DNA of 64,000 nt from Caldicellulosiruptor obsidiansis OB47 (GTDB taxonomy: Bacteria > Bacillota > Thermoanaerobacteria > Caldicellulosiruptorales > Caldicellulosiruptoraceae). A model generated the notes under the pieces. That model was not told where the DNA came from, did no database searches, and worked only from the letters and a program-made list of their open reading frames with translations. Within the stretch, counting starts at the first letter, position 1; each line of letters opens with the position of its first letter. The stretch is from assembly GCF_000145215.1 (NCBI RefSeq), contig NC_014392.1, forward strand, positions 923,501 through 987,500, written 5' to 3'. Below are positions 47,388-57,558 of the stretch, piece by piece. A program made the translations under genes and the position numbers.

Positions 47388-48589
47388 AAAAGCAAAAATT
47401 CTTCTTCTAAAAATAAGCCATTTTTAACCATATCAGAAATAATTGTCAGTGCTGTAGATTGAGGAAGTCCTCTGCGGTAAGGTCTATCCTCTATTAAAGC
47501 CTGATAGACATCACATATGCCTACTATTCTGTCTAAAAGCGAGAGTTCATCTTTTCCGAGTTTTTCGGGATACCCACTTCTGTCTATTCTCTCGTGGTGA
47601 TTTCCTGCCCAGTTAGCAATGTCGTCTTTGAAGGCAGGAATTTGAGAAAGAATCAGTTTTGTATAATACGGATGAGACTTTATAATATAAAACTCCTCTT
47701 TTGTTAGCTTTCCTTCTTTGTTGAGGATTTCATTTGGAACGACCATTTTGCCAATATCGTGAAGGTAACCAGCAATTTTAAGTTTGTTTGCCATTTCACT
47801 ATTCAGCCCCATAATTTTAGCGATTGTATAAACTGTTTGTGAAAGCTGCTGGGAGTGAACATGGGTAAAAGGACTTTTGTTGTCGATAAGTAAAGATATT
47901 GCTTCAGAAAACTTGAGCATCTGCTCTATGTCAAAGTAAACCTCATCTTCAAGTGATAAGGCCATGATAATCTGTCTTAAATGAGGGTTATAAAGGTCCA
48001 GCCAGAATCTATCTTTTTGTGCAAGTTCTAAAAAAGCTTCAACAATGATGGGGTTAAAAAGTACACCTTTCTTTTTCAACACCCAATTTGTTATCTCATC
48101 AATCTGTTGATAGTACGGGTTTGAAAAATCTAAGGCAATGTCAATCTGGTCAGCAAAGTTTATAATCTGAGAAACAAATGGTGTGGTCGAGTGGTCATAT
48201 CCAAATGCACCAGATCCGTTATAAAACTCGTGATGATATTTTACAAACTCCGCAATATCTTTATCCAAAGGGAGTTTTTGTAAAAATTCATAACCAAGTA
48301 GACAATGGTTTTTAGCAAGATCCGGATCAATATGGGATGTAATAAATTTTTTATCTGCAACTGTTATTCCTATGTCGTGAAAAAAAGCTGCATAGTATAT
48401 CTTCTTTTTTTCAAGAGGTTTAAGCCCTAAAATATGTGAAAGCTGCAAAGAAATATATGTAACCTTTGGAGCATGTTCTCTTCTTCCTTGAGCTATATCG
48501 ATGAGATGTGAAATAGCTGAAAGAAGATTTCCTACACTGATTTTCATAGAACAGTTCAGCCACCCTTTGACAGAAAATATCTTTGACAT
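47369..48589 (-). CDS. Tandem HD-domain protein with C-terminal HD-GYP phosphodiesterase
   Basis: The 406-residue protein has two HD domains. The first, about residues 40-190, shows FFHDIGI and YHHEFYNGSG. The second, about 230-400, has the full HD-GYP set: YLHDIGKMVVP, KSHPYYTKLIL, GNHHERIDRSGYP and DRIVGICDVYQALIEDRPYR. HD-GYP enzymes degrade cyclic di-GMP. No sensor or membrane domain is attached. The ATG at 48589 lacks a good ribosome-binding site, so a start at 48547 (residue 15) is possible. Confidence 0.88.
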   Translation of the reverse strand: MSKIFSVKGWLNCSMKISVGNLLSAISHLIDIAQGRREHAPKVTYISLQLSHILGLKPLEKKKIYYAAFFHDIGITVADKKFITSHIDPDLAKNHCLLGYEFLQKLPLDKDIAEFVKYHHEFYNGSGAFGYDHSTTPFVSQIINFADQIDIALDFSNPYYQQIDEITNWVLKKKGVLFNPIIVEAFLELAQKDRFWLDLYNPHLRQIIMALSLEDEVYFDIEQMLKFSEAISLLIDNKSPFTHVHSQQLSQTVYTIAKIMGLNSEMANKLKIAGYLHDIGKMVVPNEILNKEGKLTKEEFYIIKSHPYYTKLILSQIPAFKDDIANWAGNHHERIDRSGYPEKLGKDELSLLDRIVGICDVYQALIEDRPYRRGLPQSTALTIISDMVKNGLFLEEEFLLLKRAVS

Positions 48590-48760
48590 ATTTGATTATA
48601 CATCAACATTAAAAAAATCCCTACTAAATTTTTTTTAAAATTGCACATAGTTTTTTGTGAATATTTTTGAAGAGTTTTTTTCACAGGTACCAAAAACTTT
48701 TCTCGGCAATATAATGTATTAAAACAAAAAGTATTGAGAGTAGGAGGTAACAAGTTTAAA

Positions 48761-49267
48761 ATGGATTGGACCAAATTTGCATATGACGCACCTTATCCTG
48801 AACCAAAAGTAGAAGAACCCAATAGACACTATGCAGAGATTCTGCTTGATGACTATGCAGGATACTCAAGTGAGTTTACCGCAATTGCTTTGTATTCGTA
48901 TCAGCATTTTATAAGCGATGTAAAACACAGAGATTTTGCAGACCTCATAATTGGCATTGCCCAGGTTGAGATGAAACACTTGGACCTTCTGGGTACCACA
49001 ATTTATCTGCTCGGTGCCTTGCCAAAGTACAGAGGTTCTTACACAACCTATGGCCAGTACTGGAATGGATACTTTGTAAACTACGATAAAGATTTAAAAG
49101 ATATGATAAAGATTGATATCCAATCCGAGAAAGAGGCTATCAAGAATTACAAGAGACACATTGAAATGATAGATGACAGGTACATCAAAAAGCTATTGGA
49201 AAGAATAATTTTGGATGAGGAAAAACACATAAAATTGTTAAAAGATTATCTTGATAGAAAGTTTTGA
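48761..49267 (+). CDS. Ferritin-like di-iron protein (rubrerythrin-type)
   Basis: The 168-residue protein is a four-helix ferritin-like protein with the pair of ExxH sites expected for a di-iron centre: Glu in SSEFTAIALY with ExxH in EMKHLDLL, and Glu in SEKEAIKNY with ExxH in DEEKHIKLL. That is the rubrerythrin arrangement, but no rubredoxin domain is attached. A separate rubredoxin-like gene follows 59 bases later. It likely reduces peroxide or protects against oxygen. ATG at 48761 follows AGGAGGT at a long spacing of 12 bases. Confidence 0.82.
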   Translation: MDWTKFAYDAPYPEPKVEEPNRHYAEILLDDYAGYSSEFTAIALYSYQHFISDVKHRDFADLIIGIAQVEMKHLDLLGTTIYLLGALPKYRGSYTTYGQYWNGYFVNYDKDLKDMIKIDIQSEKEAIKNYKRHIEMIDDRYIKKLLERIILDEEKHIKLLKDYLDRKF

Positions 49268-49326
49268 TTTGTGGGTATTAAATAAATAACAAAAGAAGTA
49301 CAATATACTGAGGAGGGAATTTTAAT

Positions 49327-49488
49327 ATGCAAGAAAAATATGTGTGTGGTATTTGTGGTTATGAAATTGTAGATTTAAATTCCCCGTGTCCATACTGTGG
49401 TGCTGAACCAAACCATTTTGTAAAGGCTGATGAAGTTGATGTTGAGCTAATTAAAAAAATCTATCAAGAAGGCGGGGCAACTTATTAA
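49327..49488 (+). CDS. Small rubredoxin-like protein
   Basis: This 53-residue gene is short but well supported: ATG behind GGAGGG, continuous frame to TAA, and two CxxC pairs (YVCGICGYEI and SPCPYCGAEP) that would bind one iron or zinc. The pattern is close to the rubredoxin-like domain found at the C-terminus of rubrerythrins (CPYCGAEPNHF). It lies directly after the ferritin-like gene and ends in a terminator that overlaps its stop region, so the two form one unit. It probably supplies electrons to the di-iron protein. Confidence 0.85.
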   Translation: MQEKYVCGICGYEIVDLNSPCPYCGAEPNHFVKADEVDVELIKKIYQEGGATY

Positions 49489-49514
49489 AATTTCTCTTGC
49501 AAACCGCCTTTTTT
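49469..49514 (+). terminator. Terminator after the rubredoxin-like gene
   Basis: AAGGCGG and CCGCCTT arms, strengthened by an inner GCAA/TTGC pair, are followed by seven T. The left arm lies in the end of the gene. Confidence 0.82.
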
Positions 49515-49826
49515 TATTATAAAATTATAAAGTCGTTGTGTGGGTGAAAAATAATGTTCATATGCTGCGATGAGGCAAAAGGTTGCTGCAAGGTGCAAAG
49601 CCACTTTGCAGGGAATTTTTGCTGAGTATGTCTTGTCCTTTGAGACGGGCGACACGGGGAAGGTGTGAAAGAATATTTCATGCCCGGTGTTTTCATGCCC
49701 GAGAAGGAAAAACTCCGGGTATTTTTATATAAAGGTTGTGGACACACACGGCTAAGTTGCAAAGTTCCCCTGTCGCAAATAGTTTGAAAGATCTTAGAAT
49801 CACATTATTTTAGAGGAGGGGAATGT
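49515..49826 (+). promoter_or_regulatory. Long structured leader of the S10 ribosomal operon
   Basis: There is no convincing gene in this 312-base stretch. It holds several hairpins and repeats. TGCAAAG-CCA-CTTTGCA (49594-49610) is a perfect stem. TTTCATGCCCG occurs twice, at 49676-49686 and 49691-49701. CCCGAG and CTCCGGG form a stem followed by TATTTTTAT, like an attenuator. The G+C content is higher than in nearby intergenic regions. A ribosomal-protein or attenuation control of the operon is plausible, but I do not recognise the fold and cannot name a ligand. Confidence 0.45.
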
Positions 49827-50147
49827 ATGTCAAAAGCACAGAGAATGCGAATTAAGCTGAAATCATTTGATTACAAGCTTTTAGAGCAGTCAGCAAAAAA
49901 GATAGTAGAGACAGCTAAAAACACAGGGGCAGAGGTATCAGGTCCAGTTCCGTTGCCGACAGACAGAGAGGTAATTACAATCATCAGAGCTCCACACAAG
50001 TACAAAGATTCACGTGAACAATTTGAGATCAAAACTCACAAAAGACTTATTGACATAATCAAACCCACACAAAAAACTGTAGATGCACTAATGCGTGTTG
50101 AACTTCCAGCAGGTGTGGACATCGAGATCAAGCTGAAGGAGGTGTAA
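49827..50147 (+). CDS. rpsJ: Ribosomal protein uS10
   Basis: First gene of the S10 operon. The 106-residue protein, a 30S head protein that also serves transcription antitermination as NusE, has the signature [16 protein letters not shown] and the loop with [19 protein letters not shown]. The final residues GVDIEIKL match. The ATG at 49827 lies behind GAGGAGGGG. No tuf gene precedes it, unlike in many Firmicutes; a ferritin-like gene does. Confidence 0.97.
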   Translation: MSKAQRMRIKLKSFDYKLLEQSAKKIVETAKNTGAEVSGPVPLPTDREVITIIRAPHKYKDSREQFEIKTHKRLIDIIKPTQKTVDALMRVELPAGVDIEIKLKEV

Positions 50148-50153
50148 ATATAA

Positions 50154-50786
50154 ATGACAAAAGGAATACTTGGCAAGAAAATAGGTATGACTCAGGTATT
50201 TGATGAAGAAGGAAGAGTAATACCTGTTACTGTGATTGAGGCAGGACCATGCGTGGTTGTTCAGAAAAAGACGGTTGAAAAAGATGGTTATTCTGCAATT
50301 CAAGTTGGTTTTGAGGATATAAAAGAAAGCAAGCTCAACAAGCCGCTAAGAGGTCACTTTGCAAAACATGGCGTAAAACCAAAGAGATATTTAAGAGAGC
50401 TGAGACTTAAAGATGCAGACAAGTATGAGGTTGGGCAGGAAATAAGAGTCGATATTTTCCAGCCGGGCGAAAGAGTAGATGTTACAGGTATTTCAAAGGC
50501 AAAAGGATTTCAGGGTGTTATTAAAAGACACGGTCAGCAAAGAGGTCCTATGAGCCATGGTTCCATGTACCACAGAAGAGTTGGTTCAATGGGTTCAAAC
50601 ACATTCCCTGCAAGAACATTCCCTGGCAAGAAAATGCCTGGTAGAATGGGTGGTGAAAGAGTTACAGTTTTAAACTTGCAGGTTGTAAAGGTTGACCCAG
50701 ACAGAAATTTGCTTCTTGTTAAAGGAAGTGTTCCAGGTAACAAGAATTCGCTTTTAATCATCAGAGATTCTGTCAAAAGCAAATAA
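50154..50786 (+). CDS. rplC: Ribosomal protein uL3
   Basis: uL3 is a large-subunit protein near the peptidyl-transferase centre. The 210 residues begin [20 protein letters not shown] and contain the conserved loop [14 protein letters not shown] and GPMSHGS. It follows rpsJ by six bases with its own GGAGG site. Confidence 0.97.
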   Translation: MTKGILGKKIGMTQVFDEEGRVIPVTVIEAGPCVVVQKKTVEKDGYSAIQVGFEDIKESKLNKPLRGHFAKHGVKPKRYLRELRLKDADKYEVGQEIRVDIFQPGERVDVTGISKAKGFQGVIKRHGQQRGPMSHGSMYHRRVGSMGSNTFPARTFPGKKMPGRMGGERVTVLNLQVVKVDPDRNLLLVKGSVPGNKNSLLIIRDSVKSK

Positions 50787-50815
50787 GCTTTAAGTTTTAG
50801 GAAGGAGGAAACAGA

Positions 50816-51442
50816 ATGGCAAAGGTGCCGGTTTATAATATAGAAGGACAGCAGATTGGTGAGATTGAGCTTAATGACTCAATTTTCAACGTGCCAATAA
50901 ATACTCATGTTTTGCACCAAGCTGTTGTTGCACACTTAGCAAACAGGCGTCAAGGAACATTTGCTGCAAAGACAAGAGCTGAGGTTCGTGGTGGTGGGAG
51001 AAAACCTTGGAGACAAAAAGGGACAGGTAGGGCAAGACAAGGATCTATCAGAGCTCCAACATGGAGAAAAGGTGGCGTTGTATTTGCTAAAAAGCCAAGA
51101 GATTTTTCAATAGACTTGCCAAAGAAGGTAAGAAGACTTGCTCTCAAGTGTGCGCTGTCATCAAAGGTGAAAGAGAACAATCTTATAGTGCTTGACAGGT
51201 GGGATATGAACCAGTACAAGACAAAAGAGGTTTTAAGAGTTTTGAAGAACTTGGGACTTGAAAATCAAAAAGCGCTAATTGTCATTCCTGAGAAGAATGA
51301 GTATTTGCAAAAGTCAACAAGAAATATCCCAGAGGTAAAAACTTTGCAGGTTGGCAACTTAAATGTATTTGACATACTCAAATATGACAAGTTTGTCATC
51401 CTCCAGGATGCTGTAAAGAAAGTTGAGGAGGTGTACGCATAA
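50816..51442 (+). CDS. rplD: Ribosomal protein uL4
   Basis: uL4 lines the exit tunnel of the 50S subunit. The 208-residue protein has the tunnel loop [20 protein letters not shown] and the globular C-terminal part. In some bacteria uL4 represses this operon through the leader; whether it does so here is unknown. Strong GGAAGGAGGA site before the ATG. Confidence 0.96.
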   Translation: MAKVPVYNIEGQQIGEIELNDSIFNVPINTHVLHQAVVAHLANRRQGTFAAKTRAEVRGGGRKPWRQKGTGRARQGSIRAPTWRKGGVVFAKKPRDFSIDLPKKVRRLALKCALSSKVKENNLIVLDRWDMNQYKTKEVLRVLKNLGLENQKALIVIPEKNEYLQKSTRNIPEVKTLQVGNLNVFDILKYDKFVILQDAVKKVEEVYA

Positions 51443-51443
51443 T

Positions 51444-51734
51444 ATGTTGCCAGAGGAAATAATCAAAAGACCTATAATTACAGAAAAGAGCATGAGCATG
51501 ATTCCTCAGAAAAAATACACATTTGAGGTTGATAGAAGAGCTAACAAGATTGAGATAAAGAAAGCTGTTGAGCAGCTTTTTGGTGTTGAGGTTGAAAAAG
51601 TATGGACAATGAATGTAAAACCGAAGAGAAAAAGAATGGGAAGATTTGAAGGAAGGACAAAGGCGTGGAAAAAAGCAATTGTGAAGTTGACAGATAAGAG
51701 CAAAACAATAGAGTTTTTCGACAGCTTAATCTAA
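51444..51734 (+). CDS. rplW: Ribosomal protein uL23
   Basis: uL23 sits at the tunnel exit and is the docking point for trigger factor and the signal-recognition particle. The 96-residue protein has [11 protein letters not shown] and [16 protein letters not shown]. The ATG at 51444 is one base past the rplD stop, behind GAGGAGG; an upstream in-frame codon gives a longer but atypical N-terminus. Confidence 0.95.
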   Translation: MLPEEIIKRPIITEKSMSMIPQKKYTFEVDRRANKIEIKKAVEQLFGVEVEKVWTMNVKPKRKRMGRFEGRTKAWKKAIVKLTDKSKTIEFFDSLI

Positions 51735-51772
51735 CACCAATATAAATGCTGAGTTTAAGGAGGGAAACAAAG

Positions 51773-52603
51773 GTGGGTATAATAGTCTACAAGCCTACAT
51801 CACCAGGACGAAGAAATGCATCGGTTCTAAACTATAAAGAGATTATTACCAAGACAGAACCTGAAAAATCATTGGTTTTTACAGAAAAGAAATGGGCAGG
51901 TAGAAACAACCAAGGTAGAATAACTGTTCGTCACAGAGGAGGCGGACATAAGAAGAAAATAAGAATTGTAGATTTCAAAAGAGACAAAGATGGAATTCCT
52001 GCAAAGGTTGAGGCAATTGAATATGATCCAAACAGAACAGCTTTTCTGGCGCTTTTGTGCTATGCTGATGGTGAAAGAAGATATATCATAGCTCCGGAAG
52101 GTTTGAAAGTTGGAGACACCGTTATGTCTGGTCCAGATGCAGATATTAAGGTTGGAAATGCATTGCCTCTGAAAAATATTCCTGTTGGTACAATGATACA
52201 CAACATTGAACTTATGCCAGGAAAAGGAGCACAGCTTTGCCGTTCAGCAGGTAGTGTTGCTCAGCTCATGGCAAAGGAAGGCAAATATGCTCTGATAAAG
52301 CTTCCGTCTGGTGAGCTGAGGTATGTGAGCCAAGAGTGCAGGGCTACAATTGGTCAGGTTGGCAACTTAGACCATGAAAATGTCAGAATAGGAAAAGCAG
52401 GTCGTAAAAGATGGATGGGTATAAGACCTACAGTTAGAGGTTCGGCAATGAACCCGGTTGACCATCCACACGGTGGTGGTGAGGGTAAGGCACCAATTGG
52501 TCATCCAGGGCCACTTACGCCATGGGGTAAACCAACACTTGGTTACAAAACAAGAAAGAAGAACAAACCATCAGATAAGTTTATTGTCAAGAGAAGGAAA
52601 TAA
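51773..52603 (+). CDS. rplB: Ribosomal protein uL2
   Basis: uL2 bridges the subunits near the peptidyl-transferase centre. The 276 residues start [15 protein letters not shown] from a GTG, and contain the universally conserved [16 protein letters not shown] block with the histidine region. GTG at 51773 follows GGAGGG. Full length. Confidence 0.97.
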   Translation: MGIIVYKPTSPGRRNASVLNYKEIITKTEPEKSLVFTEKKWAGRNNQGRITVRHRGGGHKKKIRIVDFKRDKDGIPAKVEAIEYDPNRTAFLALLCYADGERRYIIAPEGLKVGDTVMSGPDADIKVGNALPLKNIPVGTMIHNIELMPGKGAQLCRSAGSVAQLMAKEGKYALIKLPSGELRYVSQECRATIGQVGNLDHENVRIGKAGRKRWMGIRPTVRGSAMNPVDHPHGGGEGKAPIGHPGPLTPWGKPTLGYKTRKKNKPSDKFIVKRRK

Positions 52604-52650
52604 AATGCATAATCTTCTAATAATAAAGATTGCTTAAGGAGGGATTGAGT

Positions 52651-52935
52651 GTGGGAAGGTCTTTGAAGAAAGGTCCATACTGTGACCCAAAACTTTTAAA
52701 AAAGATCGAAAAGATGAACCAGAATAATGAAAAAAAGGTTATAAAGACATGGTCAAGAAGATCAACAATTTTACCGCAGATGGTTGGCCATACAATAGCT
52801 GTATATGATGGCAGAAAACATGTTCCTGTATATATCACAGAAGAGATGGTAGGACACAAACTTGGTGAGTTTGCTCCGACAAGAACATTCAAAGGTCATG
52901 GTCATCATACTGAGAGGTCAACAGCTTTGAAATAA
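52651..52935 (+). CDS. rpsS: Ribosomal protein uS19
   Basis: uS19 is a 30S head protein contacting the A-site and 23S bridge. The 94-residue protein begins [19 protein letters not shown] from a GTG and has [21 protein letters not shown] at 52651 follows AGGAGGG. The upstream in-frame alternative would add seven residues and is unlikely. Confidence 0.96.
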
Positions 52936-52994
52936 AGTTTTCGCAAGCTCTTGTAAATTTAGTTTAATTGTGATTTAGAAGGGAGGAGAAGCTA

Positions 52995-53357
52995 TTGGAA
53001 AAGGCAACAAATACAGAAGTAAAGAAGGCAACGGCAACATTGAGATATGCTATGATATCGCCAAGAAAGGTTAGAGTTGTAATTGATCTTATCAGAAATA
53101 AACCTGTAAATGAGGCTTTGAATATCTTAAAATTTTTACCTAAAAGGGCTGCAAGAATAGTAGAAAAGCTTGTAAAGAGCGCAATTGCAAATGCAGAGAA
53201 TAATCACAATATGAACGTTGATAAGCTCTATATAGCAGAGATTTATGCAAATGGTGGTCCAATGCTAAAAAGGATTAGACCAAGAGCACAGGGAAGAGCG
53301 TTTTTGATAAGAAAAAGAACAAGCCATATCACAGTTGTTCTAAAAGAAAGAGAGTAA
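52995..53357 (+). CDS. rplV: Ribosomal protein uL22
   Basis: uL22 lines the exit tunnel with an extended hairpin. The 120 residues carry RYAMISPRKVRVVIDLIRNK, the loop before MLKRIRPRAQGRA and the end HITVVLKERE. TTG start at 52995 behind GGGAGGAG. Confidence 0.95.
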   Translation: MEKATNTEVKKATATLRYAMISPRKVRVVIDLIRNKPVNEALNILKFLPKRAARIVEKLVKSAIANAENNHNMNVDKLYIAEIYANGGPMLKRIRPRAQGRAFLIRKRTSHITVVLKERE

Positions 53358-53379
53358 CTTTTGATAAGGAGGGAAATAA

Positions 53380-54048
53380 ATGGGTCAAAAGGTTCATCCA
53401 AAGGGGTTCAGGCTTGGAATTATAAGAGACTGGGATTCAAGATGGTTTGCAAATGATAAGGATTTTGATAAGTATGTCCTTGAAGATTATAAAATCAGAC
53501 GTCACATAAAAGAAAAACTATACAATGCAGGTATTTCGAGGATTGAGATAGAAAGAGCAGCAAAGAGAGTAAAAGTTATCATCCATACAGCAAAACCAGG
53601 TATTGTTATTGGAAGAGCAGGTTCTGGAGTCGAAGCTCTCAGGAAAGAGCTTGAAAAACTGACAGGTGGGAAGACAATCTCGCTTGATATAAAAGAGATA
53701 AAAGTTCCAGAACTTGACGCTCAACTTGTTGCTGAGAACATTGCTGCTCAGCTTGAAAAGAGAGTTTCATTCAGAAAGGCTATGAAACAGGCAATGGCAA
53801 GGGCTTTAAGGAGCGGTGCTAAAGGTATCAAAACAATGGTATCAGGAAGACTTGGTGGGGCTGACATTGCAAGAACAGAATGGTATAAGGAAGGAAGAAT
53901 TCCTCTTCAAACTCTCAGAGCAGATATCGACTACGGCTTTGCAGAAGCTCATACAACATATGGTAGAATTGGTGTTAAGACGTGGATTTATAAAGGAGAT
54001 ATTCTTCCACAGAAAGTAGCAGCTTCTGAAAAAGGAGGAGATAAGTAA
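53380..54048 (+). CDS. rpsC: Ribosomal protein uS3
   Basis: uS3 surrounds the mRNA entry channel. The 222-residue protein has [18 protein letters not shown] at the start, a KH domain with [14 protein letters not shown] and the C-terminal domain with [15 protein letters not shown]. Its stop overlaps the rplP start by one base. Confidence 0.97.
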   Translation: MGQKVHPKGFRLGIIRDWDSRWFANDKDFDKYVLEDYKIRRHIKEKLYNAGISRIEIERAAKRVKVIIHTAKPGIVIGRAGSGVEALRKELEKLTGGKTISLDIKEIKVPELDAQLVAENIAAQLEKRVSFRKAMKQAMARALRSGAKGIKTMVSGRLGGADIARTEWYKEGRIPLQTLRADIDYGFAEAHTTYGRIGVKTWIYKGDILPQKVAASEKGGDK

Positions 54049-54491
54049 TGCTTATGCCAAAGCGTGTTAAGTGGAGAAAACAACAAAGAGGTAGAATGAA
54101 AGGAAAAGCTACAAGAGGTAACTTTGTTGCGTATGGTGATTTTGGTATTATGGCGCTTGAACCTGGTTGGATTACAAGCAACCAGATTGAGGCAGCCAGA
54201 GTTGCGATCGCAAGACATATAAAAAGAGGCGGAAAGGTATGGATTAAGATATTTCCTGATAAACCTGTTACAAAAAAACCAGCAGAAACTCGTATGGGTT
54301 CTGGTAAAGGTTCGCCTGAGTACTGGGTTGCAGTTGTAAAGCCTGGTAGAGTGATGTTTGAAGTTGGCGGTGTTGATGAAGAGGTTGCAAAAGAAGCTTT
54401 GAGATTAGCAATACACAAACTGCCTATTAAATGCAAAATTGTTTCAAGAGAAGAAGCTAAAGTGGGTGGTGAGGCAAATGAAGGCGTCTAA
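54048..54491 (+). CDS. rplP: Ribosomal protein uL16
   Basis: uL16 helps shape the A-site tRNA elbow contact. The 147 residues contain [19 protein letters not shown] and the loop [19 protein letters not shown]. It overlaps rpsC by one base and rpmC by 14 bases. Confidence 0.97.
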   Translation: MLMPKRVKWRKQQRGRMKGKATRGNFVAYGDFGIMALEPGWITSNQIEAARVAIARHIKRGGKVWIKIFPDKPVTKKPAETRMGSGKGSPEYWVAVVKPGRVMFEVGGVDEEVAKEALRLAIHKLPIKCKIVSREEAKVGGEANEGV

Positions 54492-54696
54492 GATTAGAGA
54501 GATGACAACACAAGAGCTCCATAATGAGCTTAAGAAATTAAAGAGGGAACTGTTCAATTTGAGGTTCCAGCTTGCAACAAATCAACTTGAAAATCCTATG
54601 AGAATTCGTGAGGTAAAAAGAACAATTGCAAGAATAAAGACAATAATGAGAGAAAGAGAACTTGAACAAGAAAGAGCAAATAAAAATGCAAAATAA
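54478..54696 (+). CDS. rpmC: Ribosomal protein uL29
   Basis: uL29 is a helical-hairpin protein near the tunnel exit. The 72-residue protein has [20 protein letters not shown] and [20 protein letters not shown]. The ATG at 54478 is the family start, inside the end of rplP. Confidence 0.95.
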   Translation: MKASKIREMTTQELHNELKKLKRELFNLRFQLATNQLENPMRIREVKRTIARIKTIMRERELEQERANKNAK

Positions 54697-54724
54697 TGCA
54701 GAACTAAGTGAGGAGGGAATATAA

Positions 54725-54985
54725 GTGGAGCAAAAAAGAGGTATGAGAAAAACGAGGGTTGGTGTTGTTGTAAGTGACAAAATGGACAAAACTGTAGTAG
54801 TTGCTGTAGAAACGCTTGTTCAGCATCCTCTTTATAAAAAGACTATGAAGAGAACAACAAAGTTCAAAGCTCATGATGAAAACAATGAATGCAGAGTTGG
54901 AGATAAGGTTTTGATTATGGAGACAAGACCACTTTCCAAAGAAAAGAGATGGAGAGTTGTTCAGATTTTAGAAAGAGCAAAATAA
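54725..54985 (+). CDS. rpsQ: Ribosomal protein uS17
   Basis: uS17 is a primary 16S rRNA binder. The 86 residues show [19 protein letters not shown] and [23 protein letters not shown] start at 54725 behind GAGGAGGG. Confidence 0.96.
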   Translation: MEQKRGMRKTRVGVVVSDKMDKTVVVAVETLVQHPLYKKTMKRTTKFKAHDENNECRVGDKVLIMETRPLSKEKRWRVVQILERAK

Positions 54986-55032
54986 CAAATAGTCGAAAAC
55001 AGCTTAGCTTTTTAAAGGAGGGGAAATAAAAG

Positions 55033-55401
55033 ATGATCCAACCACAGTCAAGGCTGAAGGTTGCTGACAACACAGGTGCTAAAGAAGTAATGTGTATAAG
55101 AGTTTTAGGAGGTTCGAATAGAAAGTTTGCAAATATAGGAGATGTAATAGTTTGTTCTGTTAAAGATGCAACACCAGGTGGCGTTGTAAAAAAAGGTGAT
55201 GTTGTAAAAGCAGTTATTGTCAGAACACGCAAAGGCGTAAGAAGAGAGGACGGGACATATATAAGGTTTGATGACAATGCTGCAGTTTTGATAAGAGAAG
55301 ATGGAACTCCAAGAGGAACACGTATTTTTGGACCTGTTGCAAGAGAACTTAGAGATAAGGATTTTATGAAGATAGTATCTCTTGCACCAGAAGTTCTATA
55401 A
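55033..55401 (+). CDS. rplN: Ribosomal protein uL14
   Basis: uL14 forms an intersubunit bridge. The 122-residue protein starts [19 protein letters not shown] and has [20 protein letters not shown]. First gene of the spc segment; a 47-base gap separates it from rpsQ. Confidence 0.97.
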   Translation: MIQPQSRLKVADNTGAKEVMCIRVLGGSNRKFANIGDVIVCSVKDATPGGVVKKGDVVKAVIVRTRKGVRREDGTYIRFDDNAAVLIREDGTPRGTRIFGPVARELRDKDFMKIVSLAPEVL

Positions 55402-55423
55402 GCTATTTTGAGGAGGGAAGGTT

Positions 55424-55756
55424 ATGCCGAACAAGGTTCATGTAAAAAAAGGTGATACTGTTGTAGTTATCTCTGGCAAATATAAAGGCAAACAAGGCAA
55501 AGTACTTACAGTATTGCCAAAAGACAAAAAAGTAGTAGTTGAAGGCGTCAATATAGTTAAAAAGCATGTAAGACCAAATCCGAAAATGCCACAGGGTGGT
55601 ATAATAACACAAGAAGCACCAATTTGGGCGTGCAAGGTTATGCTTGTATGTCCAAAGTGTGGCAAACCAACGAGGATTGGTCACAGATTCATTCAAGAAG
55701 GTGAAGAAGAAAGAAAGGTCAGAACATGCAAAAAATGTGGTGAGATAATTGACTAA
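55424..55756 (+). CDS. rplX: Ribosomal protein uL24, with zinc-ribbon-like end
   Basis: uL24 initiates 50S assembly. The 110-residue protein has the KOW motif [19 protein letters not shown] and the usual [13 protein letters not shown]. The C-terminal part has two CxxC pairs, [11 protein letters not shown] and CKKCGEIID, which would form a zinc ribbon; many uL24 proteins lack some or all of these cysteines. Confidence 0.96.
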   Translation: MPNKVHVKKGDTVVVISGKYKGKQGKVLTVLPKDKKVVVEGVNIVKKHVRPNPKMPQGGIITQEAPIWACKVMLVCPKCGKPTRIGHRFIQEGEEERKVRTCKKCGEIID

Positions 55757-55785
55757 TTGGCAAAGTGAAGGGAGGTAAATTGTTC

Positions 55786-56328
55786 ATGGCACCAAGACTC
55801 AAAGAAAAGTATTTTCAGGAAGTTGTTCCTGCGATGATGCAAAAGTTCGGATACAAAAATGTTATGCAAGTGCCAAGACTTGCAAAGATTGTTGTAAACA
55901 TTGGACTTGGAGAAGGTAAGGACAATCCTAAGGCTTTAGAAGCAGCAGTAAATGATTTGATGGCTATTACTGGTCAGAAGCCAGTAGTTACACGTGCTAA
56001 AAAATCTATAGCAAACTTCAAGCTAAGAAAAGGTATGCCCATTGGCTGCATGGTAACGTTAAGAGGCGATAGAATGTATGAGTTTTTAGATAAGATGATA
56101 AATCTTGCTCTTCCAAGAGTGAGAGACTTCAGGGGTGTATCAGATAAGTCTTTCGATGGTCGAGGGAATTATTCAATAGGATTTAAAGAACAGCTTGTTT
56201 TTCCTGAGATTGATTATGACAAGGTAGACAAGATAAGAGGACTTGAAGTTACTATTGTAACCTCAGCAAAAACTGACGAAGAAGCTAAAGAGCTTTTAAG
56301 ACTTTTAGGGATGCCGTTTGCAAGCTAA
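55786..56328 (+). CDS. rplE: Ribosomal protein uL5
   Basis: uL5 binds 5S rRNA in the central protuberance. The 180-residue protein shows [18 protein letters not shown], the loop [17 protein letters not shown] and [20 protein letters not shown] at 55786 follows GGGAGG at ten bases; a TTG six bases earlier is possible. Confidence 0.96.
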   Translation: MAPRLKEKYFQEVVPAMMQKFGYKNVMQVPRLAKIVVNIGLGEGKDNPKALEAAVNDLMAITGQKPVVTRAKKSIANFKLRKGMPIGCMVTLRGDRMYEFLDKMINLALPRVRDFRGVSDKSFDGRGNYSIGFKEQLVFPEIDYDKVDKIRGLEVTIVTSAKTDEEAKELLRLLGMPFAS

Positions 56329-56351
56329 GAAATGAAAGAGGAGGTATATGA

Positions 56352-56537
56352 ATGGCAAGGAAAGCTCTTATTATAAAACAGCAAAGACCTCAAAAGTTTT
56401 CTACAAGGTATTATAATAGATGCAAAATATGTGGACGTCCAAGAGCGTATTTGAGAAAATTTGGTGTTTGCAGACTTTGTTTTAGAAAGCTTGCTCACAA
56501 TGGAGAGATACCGGGTGTTAAGAAAGCGAGCTGGTAA
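56352..56537 (+). CDS. rpsN: Ribosomal protein uS14, zinc-binding type
   Basis: This 61-residue short form of uS14 has the zinc site [20 protein letters not shown], twenty residues that hold both CxxC pairs. It is the standard form of many Firmicutes and archaea. ATG at 56352 follows AGAGGAGG. Confidence 0.97.
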   Translation: MARKALIIKQQRPQKFSTRYYNRCKICGRPRAYLRKFGVCRLCFRKLAHNGEIPGVKKASW

Positions 56538-56564
56538 TTTTTTAATTCGGAAGGAGGTAATAAG

Positions 56565-56963
56565 ATGTACGTTATAGACCCGATTGCAGATATGCTCACA
56601 CGTATTAGAAATGCAAACAATGCTCGCCATGAAGTTGTAGATATTCCAGCATCCAAAATGAAGAAAGCAATAGCCCAGATTTTGTTAGAAGAAGGGTTTA
56701 TAAAAGATTATGAGATAATTGATGATGGAAAAAATGGAATTATAAGAATTAGATTAAAATATGGTCCTAATAAAGAAAGAGCAATAACAGGACTCAAGAG
56801 GATATCAAAACCAGGAAGAAGGGTTTATGCTGGGAAAGATGAACTTCCAAGAGTACTTGGAGGACTTGGTATTGCTATTATTTCTACATCAAAGGGAATA
56901 ATGACAGATAAAAAGGCAAGGAAAGAAGGAGTTGGCGGAGAGGTTCTCTGCTACGTGTGGTAA
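56565..56963 (+). CDS. rpsH: Ribosomal protein uS8
   Basis: uS8 binds the central domain of 16S rRNA and represses the spc operon in E. coli. The 132 residues contain [19 protein letters not shown] and the C-terminal [20 protein letters not shown]. Strong GGAAGGAGG before the ATG. Confidence 0.97.
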   Translation: MYVIDPIADMLTRIRNANNARHEVVDIPASKMKKAIAQILLEEGFIKDYEIIDDGKNGIIRIRLKYGPNKERAITGLKRISKPGRRVYAGKDELPRVLGGLGIAIISTSKGIMTDKKARKEGVGGEVLCYVW

Positions 56964-56990
56964 CAACACTTTATATTTGTTGGAGGTGAA

Positions 56991-57542
56991 ATGATGTCAA
57001 GAATAGGCAGAAAACCTATTGATATACCCAGTGGTGTTGATGTCAAGATAGACGGAAATGTCATTACTGTAAAAGGACCCAAAGGGACGCTTACAAAAGA
57101 AATACATCCTGAGATGATTGTTAAGATAGAAAACAACCAGATAATAGTGCAAAGACCTTCTGATGAGAGGTTCCACAAAGCACTGCATGGTCTTACACGA
57201 ACACTTATTGCTAACATGGTAGAAGGTGTGACAAAGGGTTATGAAAAAGTACTGGAAGTTGTTGGAATAGGTTACAGAGCTCAAAAACAAGGCAAGAAAC
57301 TTATACTCAATGTTGGATATTCACACCCTGTTGAAATTGAAGAGCCTGCTGGCATTACAGTTGAAGTTCCTGACCAGAACAGAATAATAGTCAAAGGAAT
57401 TGACAAGCAACAGGTTGGCAACTTTGCTGCAAATATAAGAAAGGTAAGAGAACCAGATCCATATCTTGGCAAAGGCATCAAATATGCTGATGAAGTCTTG
57501 AGACTAAAAGAAGGAAAAGCCGGCAAAGGCGGTAAGAAATAG
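56991..57542 (+). CDS. rplF: Ribosomal protein uL6
   Basis: uL6 lies near the factor-binding site of the 50S subunit. The 183-residue protein starts with two adjacent methionines followed by [16 protein letters not shown] and ends with the conserved [15 protein letters not shown] region. Either ATG at 56991 or 56994 may be used behind GGAGGTG. Confidence 0.96.
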   Translation: MMSRIGRKPIDIPSGVDVKIDGNVITVKGPKGTLTKEIHPEMIVKIENNQIIVQRPSDERFHKALHGLTRTLIANMVEGVTKGYEKVLEVVGIGYRAQKQGKKLILNVGYSHPVEIEEPAGITVEVPDQNRIIVKGIDKQQVGNFAANIRKVREPDPYLGKGIKYADEVLRLKEGKAGKGGKK

Positions 57543-57558
57543 AGGGGAGTGATTTGGC

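Noticed and set aside
49517-49762. Minus-strand open frame of 81 codons in the S10 leader
   Set aside because: No ribosome-binding site, no recognisable domain, composition driven by the hairpins of the leader.
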